Assembly (NCBI GenBank): GCA_964510065.1
Contig: CAZEAC010000114.1
Coordinates: 1 to 12,331 of the forward strand
Direction: 5' to 3'
Source of the DNA: CAZEAC01 sp964510065
GTDB lineage: Bacteria; Bdellovibrionota_C; UBA2361; CAIXSY01
Length of the DNA: 12,331 bases
Part shown: positions 1-6,490 of the stretch, one piece after another
Numbering within the stretch: the first letter of the stretch is position 1
How the letters are laid out: each line of letters begins with the position of its first letter
The notes under the pieces: model-generated
Database searches by the model: none
What the model was told of the DNA's origin: nothing
The model's input: the letters and a program-made list of their open reading frames with translations, nothing else
Made by a program: the position numbers and the translations under genes

Positions 1-317
1 GGATGCTGCTTACCGCGGTTTTTGCGGCGAATGTTGGTCTTGTGTATGGCGAAACGGCGACCTTCTTAAGTCATCTTGCCGGGCTGGTAATTGTGGCGGT
101 GTTTAGCTTTGCAGGAAGCCTACTGCTTTATCGAATCACTGACGCTATTTTGCCGCTCCGTGTGAGTGAGGTCGAAGAAGAGATTGGGCTCGATCTCAGC
201 CAGCACGGCGAAGCGCTTGAAGAAAGTGCTGAGGGCCCGGGCATGTCCGAGATGGTGCCGGATAGTGCTGCGGTTCTGGGCGAGGCTGAAGCCGAAGCTG
301 CTACGCCGCTGAACTAG
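1..317 (+). CDS. amt: Ammonium transporter (Amt/MEP/Rh family), C-terminal end, 5' truncated by window edge
   Basis: The reading frame enters from before the window (codons begin at base 3) and ends at TAG 315-317, so only about the last 105 residues are present. The visible part has a hydrophobic segment (FLSHLAGLVIVAVFSF) and then ITDAILPLRVSEVEEEIGLD followed by LSQHGE. That is the hallmark end of bacterial Amt channels: last transmembrane helix, then the cytoplasmic LRVSxEEExxGLDxxxHGE tail. In this family the protein forms a trimeric inner-membrane ammonium channel, and the tail is where GlnK-type PII proteins dock. About 35 extra acidic, Ala/Glu-rich residues follow the HGE motif. The stop codon lies inside the CTAG border of a palindromic repeat, so the extreme C-terminus may have been altered by that insertion. 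Family assignment is firm; whether a glnK gene sits upstream cannot be seen. Confidence 0.9.
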   Translation, partial: MLLTAVFAANVGLVYGETATFLSHLAGLVIVAVFSFAGSLLLYRITDAILPLRVSEVEEEIGLDLSQHGEALEESAEGPGMSEMVPDSAAVLGEAEAEAATPLN

Positions 318-478
318 AAGTCATTTCAAAAATCTCCCTACTGCGGCTCTTACTTCTCCCTCTCTCGGTGCTCTCTGTGTCTCTGTGGTCTTTTTAAGAA
401 AAATAAACCACAGAGACTCGGAGAGCGCCGAGTGAGGACCGAGACTAAGGATAAGTTATTTCGGTTACAGTCTACTAG
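314..478. repeat. Palindromic MITE-like repeat, copy 1 (165 bp), with central hairpin
   Basis: A long imperfect inverted repeat bounded by CTAG (314-317) and CTAG (475-478). The central stem pairs 366-389 with 407-430. Three of its 24 positions differ between the arms, and two of those still allow G-U pairing. The A/T-rich loop (390-406) contains AGAAAAAT. The right terminal 24 bases (455-478) match the right end of the second copy (5355-5378) with only two differences. The left outer arm is clearly more eroded. It carries no coding potential of its own. Located just after amt, the hairpin could act as a transcription terminator, but it lacks a clean T-run after the stem. A non-autonomous mobile palindrome is the best reading; the mobilising enzyme is not in the window. 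Confidence 0.75.
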
Positions 479-617
479 AACAAAAATCGTTCGAGGATGA
501 GCCTATTTTGCAAGCAGCCAATATGCAGTATGGTCGAAAAATCACCAAGAAAAGATAGGATATTGCATACTAATACTTAGTCCAGGGTAAGGTGTACGCG
601 TAACTCTTCTGTGTGCT

Positions 618-623
618 AGGAGA
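618..623 (+). promoter_or_regulatory. Shine-Dalgarno site that fixes the start of the 628 gene
   Basis: AGGAGA lies 4 bases before ATG 628. An upstream in-frame GTG at 613 would overlap this site and has no ribosome binding sequence of its own, so the ATG at 628 is preferred. The 479-617 stretch upstream is A/T-rich and must carry the promoter. I see only weak -35/-10 candidates there. Confidence 0.75.
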
Positions 624-627
624 TTTT

Positions 628-2277
628 ATGCGAAACTTGTTCACTCGCCGTGACCTCATTCCGGTGAGCCGCTTCTATGTGGTGGGCCTGTTTCTTGAGG
701 CCATGGTTTTCTGTAATGCTGCGGTGGCTGCTGAAATCTGCGTTGCGGGAGCAGGGGATAGCGAGTGGGACGGGTCCTATAACAATAATAGCGCCGCAAA
801 TTTGTACATGAAGGATTCTTCCCATTATTTGTATAGTGACACCTTTAACTGGGGGTTCTACGCGAATTCCTCGGGTATGGGATCTCCTGCGTACGCCACC
901 GCGACTAACGCCGGACCGGACGGAAATACGTTTATGCAAGTGCTTGGGATGGCACCGGCGCCAACGGTCACCTCGGGAGCGTGTACCACGAGCACTACGA
1001 CAACAACCACGACGACTACTACATCAACGACCCTGGTGCCGACGCCAACTCCGACGCCGACAGTTACCGACCCACTTCCGGAATACATCTGCTTCTTAGA
1101 GTCAGATGACACATCAAAAAGCTATTCGGGAACGTACCATCTCACTTCTGGCAGCTCTAAAACTCAAGCCTATAAATATGTATCTGAGAAAGACTCAAAG
1201 CTGACGATTGAGCCTGACGATCTTAATGGTGTTATTGACTCAGAGCTCCGCAGCGATGGTAGGACCAAGTATAGTAATCGCTACATAGAGAACTATAATT
1301 ATAACAAAATACCTCTCGGTACTTATCGTTCCTGGATTAAGGTTCCTGGCACGTCTAACCCCTGTTGCCCTAGCGATGAACGCACGGCATCGGTATCTTT
1401 GACGGAGGGACGTTGCGCAGCTTCCGATGGTGTGACGATCTCTATTCCAACTACTACGATAACTGGTAAGGTGGTAACTAGTAGCGCTTCGCAAAAAAGA
1501 GGGGCGCTCAGCTCTGTTCCGGAGCTTATGCCAGGGGTAATCTATGCGGTACTTTTTGATGGGCTCACAAAGGAGGAGTCGACTACTAAGACGCCTGTAG
1601 GCTTCGCAGTAACCAACTCAGAGGGGACCTACACATTTCAAGATGTTGTTCCCGGTGAGTATCACATTGTATTTGTCGGTTTAGATGCGGTATTTACGCC
1701 AAGTCAGGTAAGTGTAGCCGTAGTGGGAAATGCTCCGGCAACGGCAGCTGATGCCACAGTCAAGACAGTCACGTACGCCGATGAAGGCTGCACGACGACG
1801 AGTATTTCTGGGGATATCGCGGCGGTAAATCAGGAGTTTGTCTCCTATTATAATACGGTAAGAAGTCAGTTCAAGCTGGCTGGCGATCTTGCTCGGCAGT
1901 ATGGGAAGGGTAAGAGCTTGGCGAAGCTTAATAAGGAGATCGCGTCTTCAGAGAGTCGGGTCGATAGCGTATACGGGACTATCTTGGAGCTTGCAGCGGG
2001 CTTCCCTGTTAATATCCGAACAAAATGTGCCGCATCTTCTAACTGCCCCAAGCGCTCATTGCAGGGGAAAAAGTCTTCACTTACAAGTCTGCTAAAACAG
2101 ATCTCGAATGCCGAGGCAAAGGTCCTAAAGAGCGCGGAAGCGGTACTGGCAAAAAGAAAAAAGGAATTGAATCTTCTCAAGAAAGGCACGAAGTCTGTGC
2201 AGCGCGCGCTTAAGCTTTGTCTGCGCGCCGCAGAGAAGCTCCCATCTACCCATGAAGCCTGCGCCGTCGTCGAATAG
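628..2277 (+). CDS. Secreted modular surface protein: duplicated beta module, Thr-rich linker, carboxypeptidase-regulatory-like domain, Lys-rich helical tail
   Basis: 549 residues. A Sec signal peptide (1-35, cut near AVAA|E) is followed by a module at about 36-119 (ICVAGAGDSEWDGSY ... GMAPAPTVT). Next is a linker at 120-152 of almost pure Thr then PTPTPTPT, and a second module at about 153-263 that opens in the same way (E-x-IC, then GTY, then a Tyr-rich stretch). Residues 272-388 look like a SdrD-B/carboxypeptidase-regulatory beta sandwich (ITGKVV ... NSEGTYTFQDVVPGEYHI). The last about 150 residues are predicted helical and Lys-rich with a few Cys (467, 473, 531, 544), like a long helical hairpin. 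The Thr run uses all four Thr codons. An extracellular or cell-surface structural/adhesive role is inferred from architecture only; no enzymatic motif is visible. The last 26 bases overlap the start of lnt. Confidence 0.8.
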   Translation: MRNLFTRRDLIPVSRFYVVGLFLEAMVFCNAAVAAEICVAGAGDSEWDGSYNNNSAANLYMKDSSHYLYSDTFNWGFYANSSGMGSPAYATATNAGPDGNTFMQVLGMAPAPTVTSGACTTSTTTTTTTTTTSTTLVPTPTPTPTVTDPLPEYICFLESDDTSKSYSGTYHLTSGSSKTQAYKYVSEKDSKLTIEPDDLNGVIDSELRSDGRTKYSNRYIENYNYNKIPLGTYRSWIKVPGTSNPCCPSDERTASVSLTEGRCAASDGVTISIPTTTITGKVVTSSASQKRGALSSVPELMPGVIYAVLFDGLTKEESTTKTPVGFAVTNSEGTYTFQDVVPGEYHIVFVGLDAVFTPSQVSVAVVGNAPATAADATVKTVTYADEGCTTTSISGDIAAVNQEFVSYYNTVRSQFKLAGDLARQYGKGKSLAKLNKEIASSESRVDSVYGTILELAAGFPVNIRTKCAASSNCPKRSLQGKKSSLTSLLKQISNAEAKVLKSAEAVLAKRKKELNLLKKGTKSVQRALKLCLRAAEKLPSTHEACAVVE

Positions 2278-3790
2278 ATTTTCTACGAACAGTAGTCTCG
2301 TACGCTGCCTCTTCGTAATTTTTCCAGGAATCTCTCTTGGGTTGGCGTGGCTCCGTCCGGGCTCATCGTGCGCGGCAATTCTTGGCATGTTAGCGGCATT
2401 TGGCATCGTTGCTCTGGTGCATGCAGAGCGGCGCAGTATAGTGTCGCTCGGCATATCAGGAGTCCTGGCTTACGCCATAGGGACATTTTGGTTTTACGAC
2501 TCGGTACGTACTTTTTCCGCTGCGACACCATTTGTCGCGGCGTTGCTTACCTTTCCATTTCTTATTTGGCAAGTGCTGCAGTTCATGACATTTGCGCTTA
2601 TATACCGGAGCTTATCACCGACTCTCTCGTTAGTTGGTGTGCGCGCCGCGTTCGCGTGGGTCCCACTTGAATGGATCTGGCCGTCTCTTTTCCCGGTGAG
2701 TCTCGGGAACACGCAGCTCGGATTTACTTTGCTCAGTCAATCAGCTGAGCTTGTGGGTCTGCATGGTCTGAGTTTTCTCATACTTTGGATTTGTGAGCTG
2801 CTCTACCTTTCAATATTTTCAGATAGAGGAAAATATAGACTTCTTTCAATCGGAACAGTCATGCTCGGCTTGTTGACATTCGGAGCGCTACGAATCAACG
2901 ACCTGCGAACTTCAGAATTGCTCGCTTTGAAGGTAGGCGTAATTCAGGCTCATCGATCGTCGGAAGAGGTGACCGATCAGAAGCTGATGCGACTATCCGA
3001 GTCGATAATTGGTTCGGCTCAGCTTATAGTATGGCCAGAGCGAGCGCTGGATTTTAGCGTTCACGAGAGTATTGGTGCGAGAAAGAACGACTCTCGACTC
3101 CCCAGGTTCTCGAAAGATATTCCACTAATCACTGGAGCAATGACTTTCAGACCACCCAGAAAGACATTTAATAGCGTCCTTTTAATTCAAGGTGACGGAA
3201 CCATACCTGTCCCGTATCATAAGCGTGTGCTGATGCCTTTTGGTGAATTCTTGCCTATACCATTTCTTTTTGATCTGGCTGGCCTCTCTGCGTTTGCCCC
3301 GACGAGCACCCATGTTGCCGGTACCGAGCCTACGGTTTTCGATGTTCACCTAGACGCGACGGGGCGCAGTGTTCGAATCGCTCCGTTTGTCTGTTACGAG
3401 GACCTTAGGTCTGATCTCTCTACACTTGCGGCCGCTCTGGGTGCTTCAATGTTTCTTGATCTCTCGGCTGGAGCTTGGGCAAGCTCGGAGCTATCGCTCC
3501 ACCAACATCAAACACTTGCTGCCTTTCGCGCGATTGAATCCCGGCGTAGCCTTTTGCGGGTGAGTGCCTACGGACCAAGTGCCCTTGTTGATCCTATGGG
3601 CCGCGTGCACTCAATATTCGAAGCAAAGGAGGAGGGCGCAAAGATAGTCCAAGTTCCGTTGCAACAGAAAGCTCCGCTCAATTCATGGTTGCGCCGCTAT
3701 CTGCCACACTTCTTAAGTTTGTTGGCAGCGATCTCAGCGTGGAGTGAGTACCGACGGAGGCAGCAGGGGCGTAGCGCTCAATGTTCTTGA
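2252..3790 (+). CDS. lnt: Apolipoprotein N-acyltransferase
   Basis: 512 residues, the usual length for Lnt, an inner-membrane enzyme that transfers an acyl chain from phospholipid to the N-terminal Cys of lipoproteins, the last step of their maturation. The N-terminal half is a series of hydrophobic helices. The C-terminal half is a periplasmic nitrilase-fold domain with the full catalytic triad in family context: Glu263 (VWPERALD), Lys324 (YHKRVLMPFGEFLP) and Cys381 (VCYEDL). A final hydrophobic segment (LPHFLSLLAAISAW) anchors the end. ATG 2252 lies inside the preceding gene in another frame (26-base overlap) with only a weak GAGAAG-like ribosome site, suggesting translational coupling. Its 3' end abuts a convergent gene with 13 bases between the stop codons. 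Confidence in function is high; the exact start is less sure. Confidence 0.93.
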   Translation: MKPAPSSNRFSTNSSLVRCLFVIFPGISLGLAWLRPGSSCAAILGMLAAFGIVALVHAERRSIVSLGISGVLAYAIGTFWFYDSVRTFSAATPFVAALLTFPFLIWQVLQFMTFALIYRSLSPTLSLVGVRAAFAWVPLEWIWPSLFPVSLGNTQLGFTLLSQSAELVGLHGLSFLILWICELLYLSIFSDRGKYRLLSIGTVMLGLLTFGALRINDLRTSELLALKVGVIQAHRSSEEVTDQKLMRLSESIIGSAQLIVWPERALDFSVHESIGARKNDSRLPRFSKDIPLITGAMTFRPPRKTFNSVLLIQGDGTIPVPYHKRVLMPFGEFLPIPFLFDLAGLSAFAPTSTHVAGTEPTVFDVHLDATGRSVRIAPFVCYEDLRSDLSTLAAALGASMFLDLSAGAWASSELSLHQHQTLAAFRAIESRRSLLRVSAYGPSALVDPMGRVHSIFEAKEEGAKIVQVPLQQKAPLNSWLRRYLPHFLSLLAAISAWSEYRRRQQGRSAQCS

Positions 3791-3811
3791 AGAATCAATG
3801 TTCTTAAAGAA
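3778..3811. repeat. Tandem 17-bp duplication spanning the stop codons of two convergent genes
   Basis: TCAATGTTCTTGAAGAA (3778-3794) is directly followed by TCAATGTTCTTAAAGAA (3795-3811), with one difference. The TTCTTGAAGAA core is itself palindromic. The first copy holds the TGA stop of lnt (3788-3790, plus strand); the second holds the TAA stop of the minus-strand gene (complement of 3804-3806). Confidence 0.85.
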
Positions 3812-4508
3812 ACGGAGAAACAGGATCCGGCGAAAGACCATTGAAGCAATCATCTGAGTTAGCGGCAGCCGAGGAGCTTGGGCTACGTCCAGGAGCAACT
3901 TCACTATTCGGAGTGCTTCCCAACATTGCATCGAGAGGCTGGGAGCTTCCTAGGCTGCTTGAGGAGTCCGATCCTCCCGAAGATCCGCTGCTTGCGCCAA
4001 GGATTGCTGCGCCTACGCCAACTGTGCCAAGCGCGCCGGCGACAAGAAGCGATTGGCTCGATGAGGCCTTAAGTGAAGGCGAGCGCCCGCGACTAATATC
4101 TGTGGCGCTAATGACTGTGGCTGAGAACGAAGCGCCGTCATACGGACAAAATTTCCAGCTTCCGGCATTCAAGGTTCTAAATATGAAGCCCTTGCCGCTT
4201 TCTAGTTCCGCAAGCGGCTCACCCTGAATCTCCTTGCCCTCAGGGCCTGCTAGAAAATAGCGCGCTGCGCGCGTGTCAGTGTCTCCAACTTTCTCCAAAT
4301 CTGTTCCCTGGAGTTGAACTAATAGATGAATCTCTTCAGACGGGTCAAATTCGTGCGCGACTTTCGAAATACCGCTGCAATCGTGAAGTTCAAGTACTGA
4401 CGCGTGCAAATTGGTTGTTGCGGAAACTGCGAAGGCTCCAACAAGTAGCGCAGCACGAAAGCAGCGGAGCGAGGAAACTACGCGAGATGTGGCAACATTT
4501 GCTAACAT
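3804..4508 (-). CDS. Secreted protein of unknown function with Gly-rich membrane-like segment and Ser/Gly tail
   Basis: 234 residues, family not recognised. A signal peptide (about 1-36, hydrophobic core AALLVGAFAVSA, cut near LHA|S) precedes a soluble domain at 37-136. That domain has alternating beta-like strands (HLLVQLQG, ARYFLAGPEGKEI, GFIFRTLNAGSWKFCPYDG) and two Cys (44, 121) that may pair. Residues 154-173 (LLVAGALGTVGVGAAILGAS) are a Gly/Ala-rich hydrophobic stretch that could span a membrane. It is followed by a Ser/Gly/Pro low-complexity tail with one Cys (221). The beta domain recalls pre-peptidase-C-type or jelly-roll domains, but this is only a resemblance. The complementary strand carries a shorter open frame (3841-4227) that I regard as a shadow. 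Ribosome site is weak (GAGA close to the ATG). It is divergent from the 4735 gene. Confidence 0.65.
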   Translation of the reverse strand: MLANVATSRVVSSLRCFRAALLVGAFAVSATTNLHASVLELHDCSGISKVAHEFDPSEEIHLLVQLQGTDLEKVGDTDTRAARYFLAGPEGKEIQGEPLAELESGKGFIFRTLNAGSWKFCPYDGASFSATVISATDISRGRSPSLKASSSQSLLVAGALGTVGVGAAILGASSGSSGGSDSSSSLGSSQPLDAMLGSTPNSEVAPGRSPSSSAAANSDDCFNGLSPDPVSPFL

Positions 4509-4676
4509 GATTCTCGAACCTTTTTTTATTTTTGGCGACCAATTCCTGAGCCAGGCTTAACCGAATTACGTTATCTCAAATTTTCTGGAATGGCGAGTGC
4601 CTAATTAAGAAATCAATTCTGTGTCTAATAGCAAACAGTCGTCTCTTGTCAGATACCTCGTGGGCGCGTACTTTTA

Positions 4677-4706
4677 TTGCTAGCGGTTCAAGTATATGGT
4701 TATGAT
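4677..4706 (+). promoter_or_regulatory. Candidate sigma70-type promoter for the 4735 gene
   Basis: TTGCTA (4677-4682, 4/6 to the -35 consensus), an 18-base spacer, then TATGAT (4701-4706, 5/6 to the -10 consensus). The start of transcription would fall near 4713. A GTGAG ribosome site (4721-4725) lies 9 bases before ATG 4735. The remaining divergent intergenic region (4509-4676) is A/T-rich and must also hold the promoter of the minus-strand gene, which I cannot place. Confidence 0.4.
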
Positions 4707-4734
4707 TCTAAACACCTAAAGTGAGACATTCTCT

Positions 4735-5229
4735 ATGATCAGAGTGCATTTGTTTTTTGGCGGATGGTTAGTTCTCTTTTCTTCTGTGTGTTTGCTACTC
4801 CCTGAGAATTCGAAGGCGCAGGTTACGTCCGCGAAGCTTGCCTACAGTATCGATAATTGTGGCGAGTTCAAAGCAACGCTCAGACTTAATGCTCGTCCTG
4901 TCAACTCATGTTCGGTTCGGCTGTATGGTCTTCTTACTAATGTGTACGGCAACGGGCGGGGAACGGGAAAATCGACCTACCTTGGTGTGCGCCGTATTCG
5001 AAGGTCAAGAATAATTCAGTTCTTGGCATCACGCCTGCCTGAAGTATTTCAGGGGCAGGGTACTGGTGTTCGCGCTGCCCCGAAACTTAATCTCCAAGCC
5101 CAGGTAACGTGCGATGATGTAGTCGTAGAATCGACAGTCGCGGCACGGTATCTTGATTGCGGTGATACCTCGAAGCCGCGAGTAAGCTCCGCGCAATTTT
5201 TGAAATCGCTGCAGCAGGCGTTGCGCTAG
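4735..5229 (+). CDS. Small secreted four-cysteine protein, unknown function
   Basis: 164 residues, not recognised. A clear signal peptide (1-28, cut near SKA|Q) is followed by a 136-residue basic mature protein with four Cys (42, 59, 126, 142). Their arrangement, one pair near each end, would allow two disulfides. Between them lies a Gly-rich (YGNGRGTGKS) and Arg-rich (RRIRRSR) middle part. The pattern of short beta-like strands suggests a compact extracytoplasmic domain; no named family can be assigned. The TAG stop (5227-5229) is formed by the border of the palindromic repeat that follows, so the native C-terminus may have been longer or different. It is convergent with the next gene, with the repeat between them. 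Confidence 0.65.
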   Translation: MIRVHLFFGGWLVLFSSVCLLLPENSKAQVTSAKLAYSIDNCGEFKATLRLNARPVNSCSVRLYGLLTNVYGNGRGTGKSTYLGVRRIRRSRIIQFLASRLPEVFQGQGTGVRAAPKLNLQAQVTCDDVVVESTVAARYLDCGDTSKPRVSSAQFLKSLQQALR

Positions 5230-5378
5230 TACACTGTAAACGAAATCTTCTCACTTTCCCCTACCTCGGTGTCCTCTGAGCCTCTGTGGTTTTTTTTAGA
5301 AAAATAAACCACAGAGGCTCAGAGGACACCGAGATGGAGGCGGGGGAAGGAAAGGTTACTTCGGTTACAGTGTACTAG
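5226..5378. repeat. Palindromic MITE-like repeat, copy 2 (153 bp), with perfect 28-bp hairpin
   Basis: Bounded by CTAG at 5226-5229 and CTAG at 5375-5378. The outer ends form terminal inverted repeats (CTAGTACACTGTAA on the left, its complement on the right). The inner stem pairs 5265-5292 with 5306-5333 without a mismatch, around an A/T loop (TTTTTAGAAAAAT). Unlike copy 1 both arms are intact, so this is probably the younger copy. It fills the space between two convergent genes and could end transcription in both directions because of the long stem with T-rich and A-rich loop sides. Confidence 0.85.
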
Positions 5379-5396
5379 TAAATCTAGTTCACGTCG

Positions 5397-6308
5397 CTAC
5401 AACGGTGAGCTTAACGTCAGGGCCATTTCTTGCAGCCTGGCGACTAGCTCGGATCGAAGAGTATCGTTGAATACGCCGTGCCTGGAGCCGAGCGATTTAA
5501 GCAAGATGATATGCTCGGATTCCCACTGCTCCATTTTCGGTTTGAGCTTCTCAAGCTGTTCCCCCGATAGCTTCACAGACGGTGGTGTGTTGGTGGAAAG
5601 TTCGGTTGCCGCATTGCCGCTGCCCGAGGCTGCGTTGTCCTGATGTTGTAACTTGGCATTGCTTCGAGGCTGCGCGCGAATGTAGGCCGTTGCCATAATA
5701 AGTTTAAGCGATTTCACAAGTTCAGTGCCCTGTTGTACGTAGATCCGTCGTAGTTCCAATCTGCGCACCGCATTGTGGGTAATAGAACCAACAATATTAG
5801 TTGATAGGGTGATATAGTCGTGCGGTGAAGTCTCAGGATTTGTTATTGGCCGCAACAGTTGCAGGAGAGCCCCCGAGGCCACTGTAGCGATCCAGAATGG
5901 ATCGCGCTGACTAAACTCCGGCGAAGACTCGAGTGGAGGTTGGACACCAATTTGTCCGGGTCCGCCCATGAGCATAAAGACGCTGCCCTGAAAAGCAAAC
6001 GATGCATTGCTGCTTGTAATTGCGGCCGCGGGGTTTTCAATGTCCTTGATCAGTCTCGCTATCTCCGAACCTGCAAAGCCCAGCACATACGACTGTGGAA
6101 TCTTGGTACTAATTTGCCGGCTGGGCTTCACCTCTTTGCTCTTGATGCTAAGAAACATTGAATTCGTCTGCATCCCGGTGAGCGGATCGAAAGTTGTATT
6201 TTCGGGAGAGGCTGTCCAGGCTCGAGAAGGAAACAGTGCTGCACAAAGAAGGCCGATGCAGCCGGCAGTACGTAGTTGACTTTGTAGCGATGAAAACTTC
6301 ACAGACAT
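5397..6308 (-). CDS. Secreted protein of unknown function
   Basis: 303 residues, not recognised. The signal peptide (about 1-33, core AGCIGLLCAALFPSRA) lacks a proper lipobox, so a lipoprotein is unlikely. The mature part has no Cys. It contains a Gly-rich hydrophobic stretch (FMLMGGPGQIG), a second moderately hydrophobic segment (FWIATVASGALLQLL), a low-complexity Ser/Asn/Gly linker (DNAASGSGNAATELS), and a C-terminal helical part rich in Lys/Glu/Leu (LEKLKPKMEQWESEH onward). The start is supported by ACGAGG 7 bases before ATG 6308. It lies downstream of the 7774-6491 gene on the same strand but is separated from it by a hairpin, so it probably has its own promoter. Confidence 0.65.
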   Translation of the reverse strand: MSVKFSSLQSQLRTAGCIGLLCAALFPSRAWTASPENTTFDPLTGMQTNSMFLSIKSKEVKPSRQISTKIPQSYVLGFAGSEIARLIKDIENPAAAITSSNASFAFQGSVFMLMGGPGQIGVQPPLESSPEFSQRDPFWIATVASGALLQLLRPITNPETSPHDYITLSTNIVGSITHNAVRRLELRRIYVQQGTELVKSLKLIMATAYIRAQPRSNAKLQHQDNAASGSGNAATELSTNTPPSVKLSGEQLEKLKPKMEQWESEHIILLKSLGSRHGVFNDTLRSELVARLQEMALTLSSPL

Positions 6309-6357
6309 TACTTTACCTCGTTCTCCAGTACCCTGTTAACAAAATAACCTATCCTTC

Positions 6358-6375
6358 AACTCGGTACTAACTCGG
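6358..6375. repeat. Pair of AACTCGG direct repeats, 11-bp spacing, upstream of the 6308 gene
   Basis: AACTCGG at 6358-6364 and again at 6369-6375, separated by TACT, 50-67 bases before the start of the minus-strand gene. One helical turn between repeats is typical of an operator, but no regulator is known here and chance is possible. Confidence 0.3.
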
Positions 6376-6400
6376 CGCCCCTGTCGTTTATCTTACCTTC

Positions 6401-6436
6401 AAAGAATCACAGAGGCATGAAGAGCACAGAGATGAG
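6401..6436. repeat. Half copy of the CTCTGTG repeat family
   Basis: CACAGAGGCATGAAGAGCAC then AGAGATGAG resembles one arm of the palindromic repeats at 314 and 5226: the same CACAGAGG block with a second GAG block 8-14 bases on, next to an AAAGAA edge. The pairing arm and the CTAG borders are missing, so it is a remnant or a shorter relative. Confidence 0.45.
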
Positions 6437-6440
6437 TCGG

Positions 6441-6478
6441 AAAAACCGCTCCAAGCCCTCGCCTGCGCGAGGGCTTGG
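6441..6478 (-). terminator. Intrinsic terminator of the 7774-6491 gene
   Basis: A perfect 12-bp GC-rich stem: CCAAGCCCTCGC (6451-6462), 4-base loop, then GCGAGGGCTTGG (6467-6478). On the minus strand it begins 12 bases after the stop codon at 6491. It is followed by AGCGG and then five T (complement of 6441-6445). The five bases between stem and T-run are slightly more than ideal. Confidence 0.65.
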
Positions 6479-6490
6479 CTCAAGGACTTA

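Noticed and set aside
346..440. CRISPR-like repeat suggested by recurring CTCTGTG blocks
   Set aside because: The blocks form one palindrome with no regular spacer-repeat units and no cas genes; the repeats fit a MITE-like element instead.
508..593. Promoter candidates before the 628 gene (TTGCAA...TATGGT, TTGCAT...TAAGGT)
   Set aside because: Spacers of 15 and 19 bases and weak -10 matches; not convincing.
858..1112. Minus-strand open frame with a poly-Val run
   Set aside because: It is the complement of the Thr-rich linker; no start site or domain features of its own.
3841..4227. Plus-strand open frame of 128 codons opposite the 3804-4508 gene
   Set aside because: No ribosome site, no recognisable features, and the minus-strand frame has a clear signal peptide and membrane-like segment. 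The open frame is explained by Ser/Gly-rich composition on the other strand.
5397..6308. Lipoprotein signal in the 6308 protein (Cys17, Cys22)
   Set aside because: Residues before each Cys do not fit a lipobox and a normal signal cleavage site follows.
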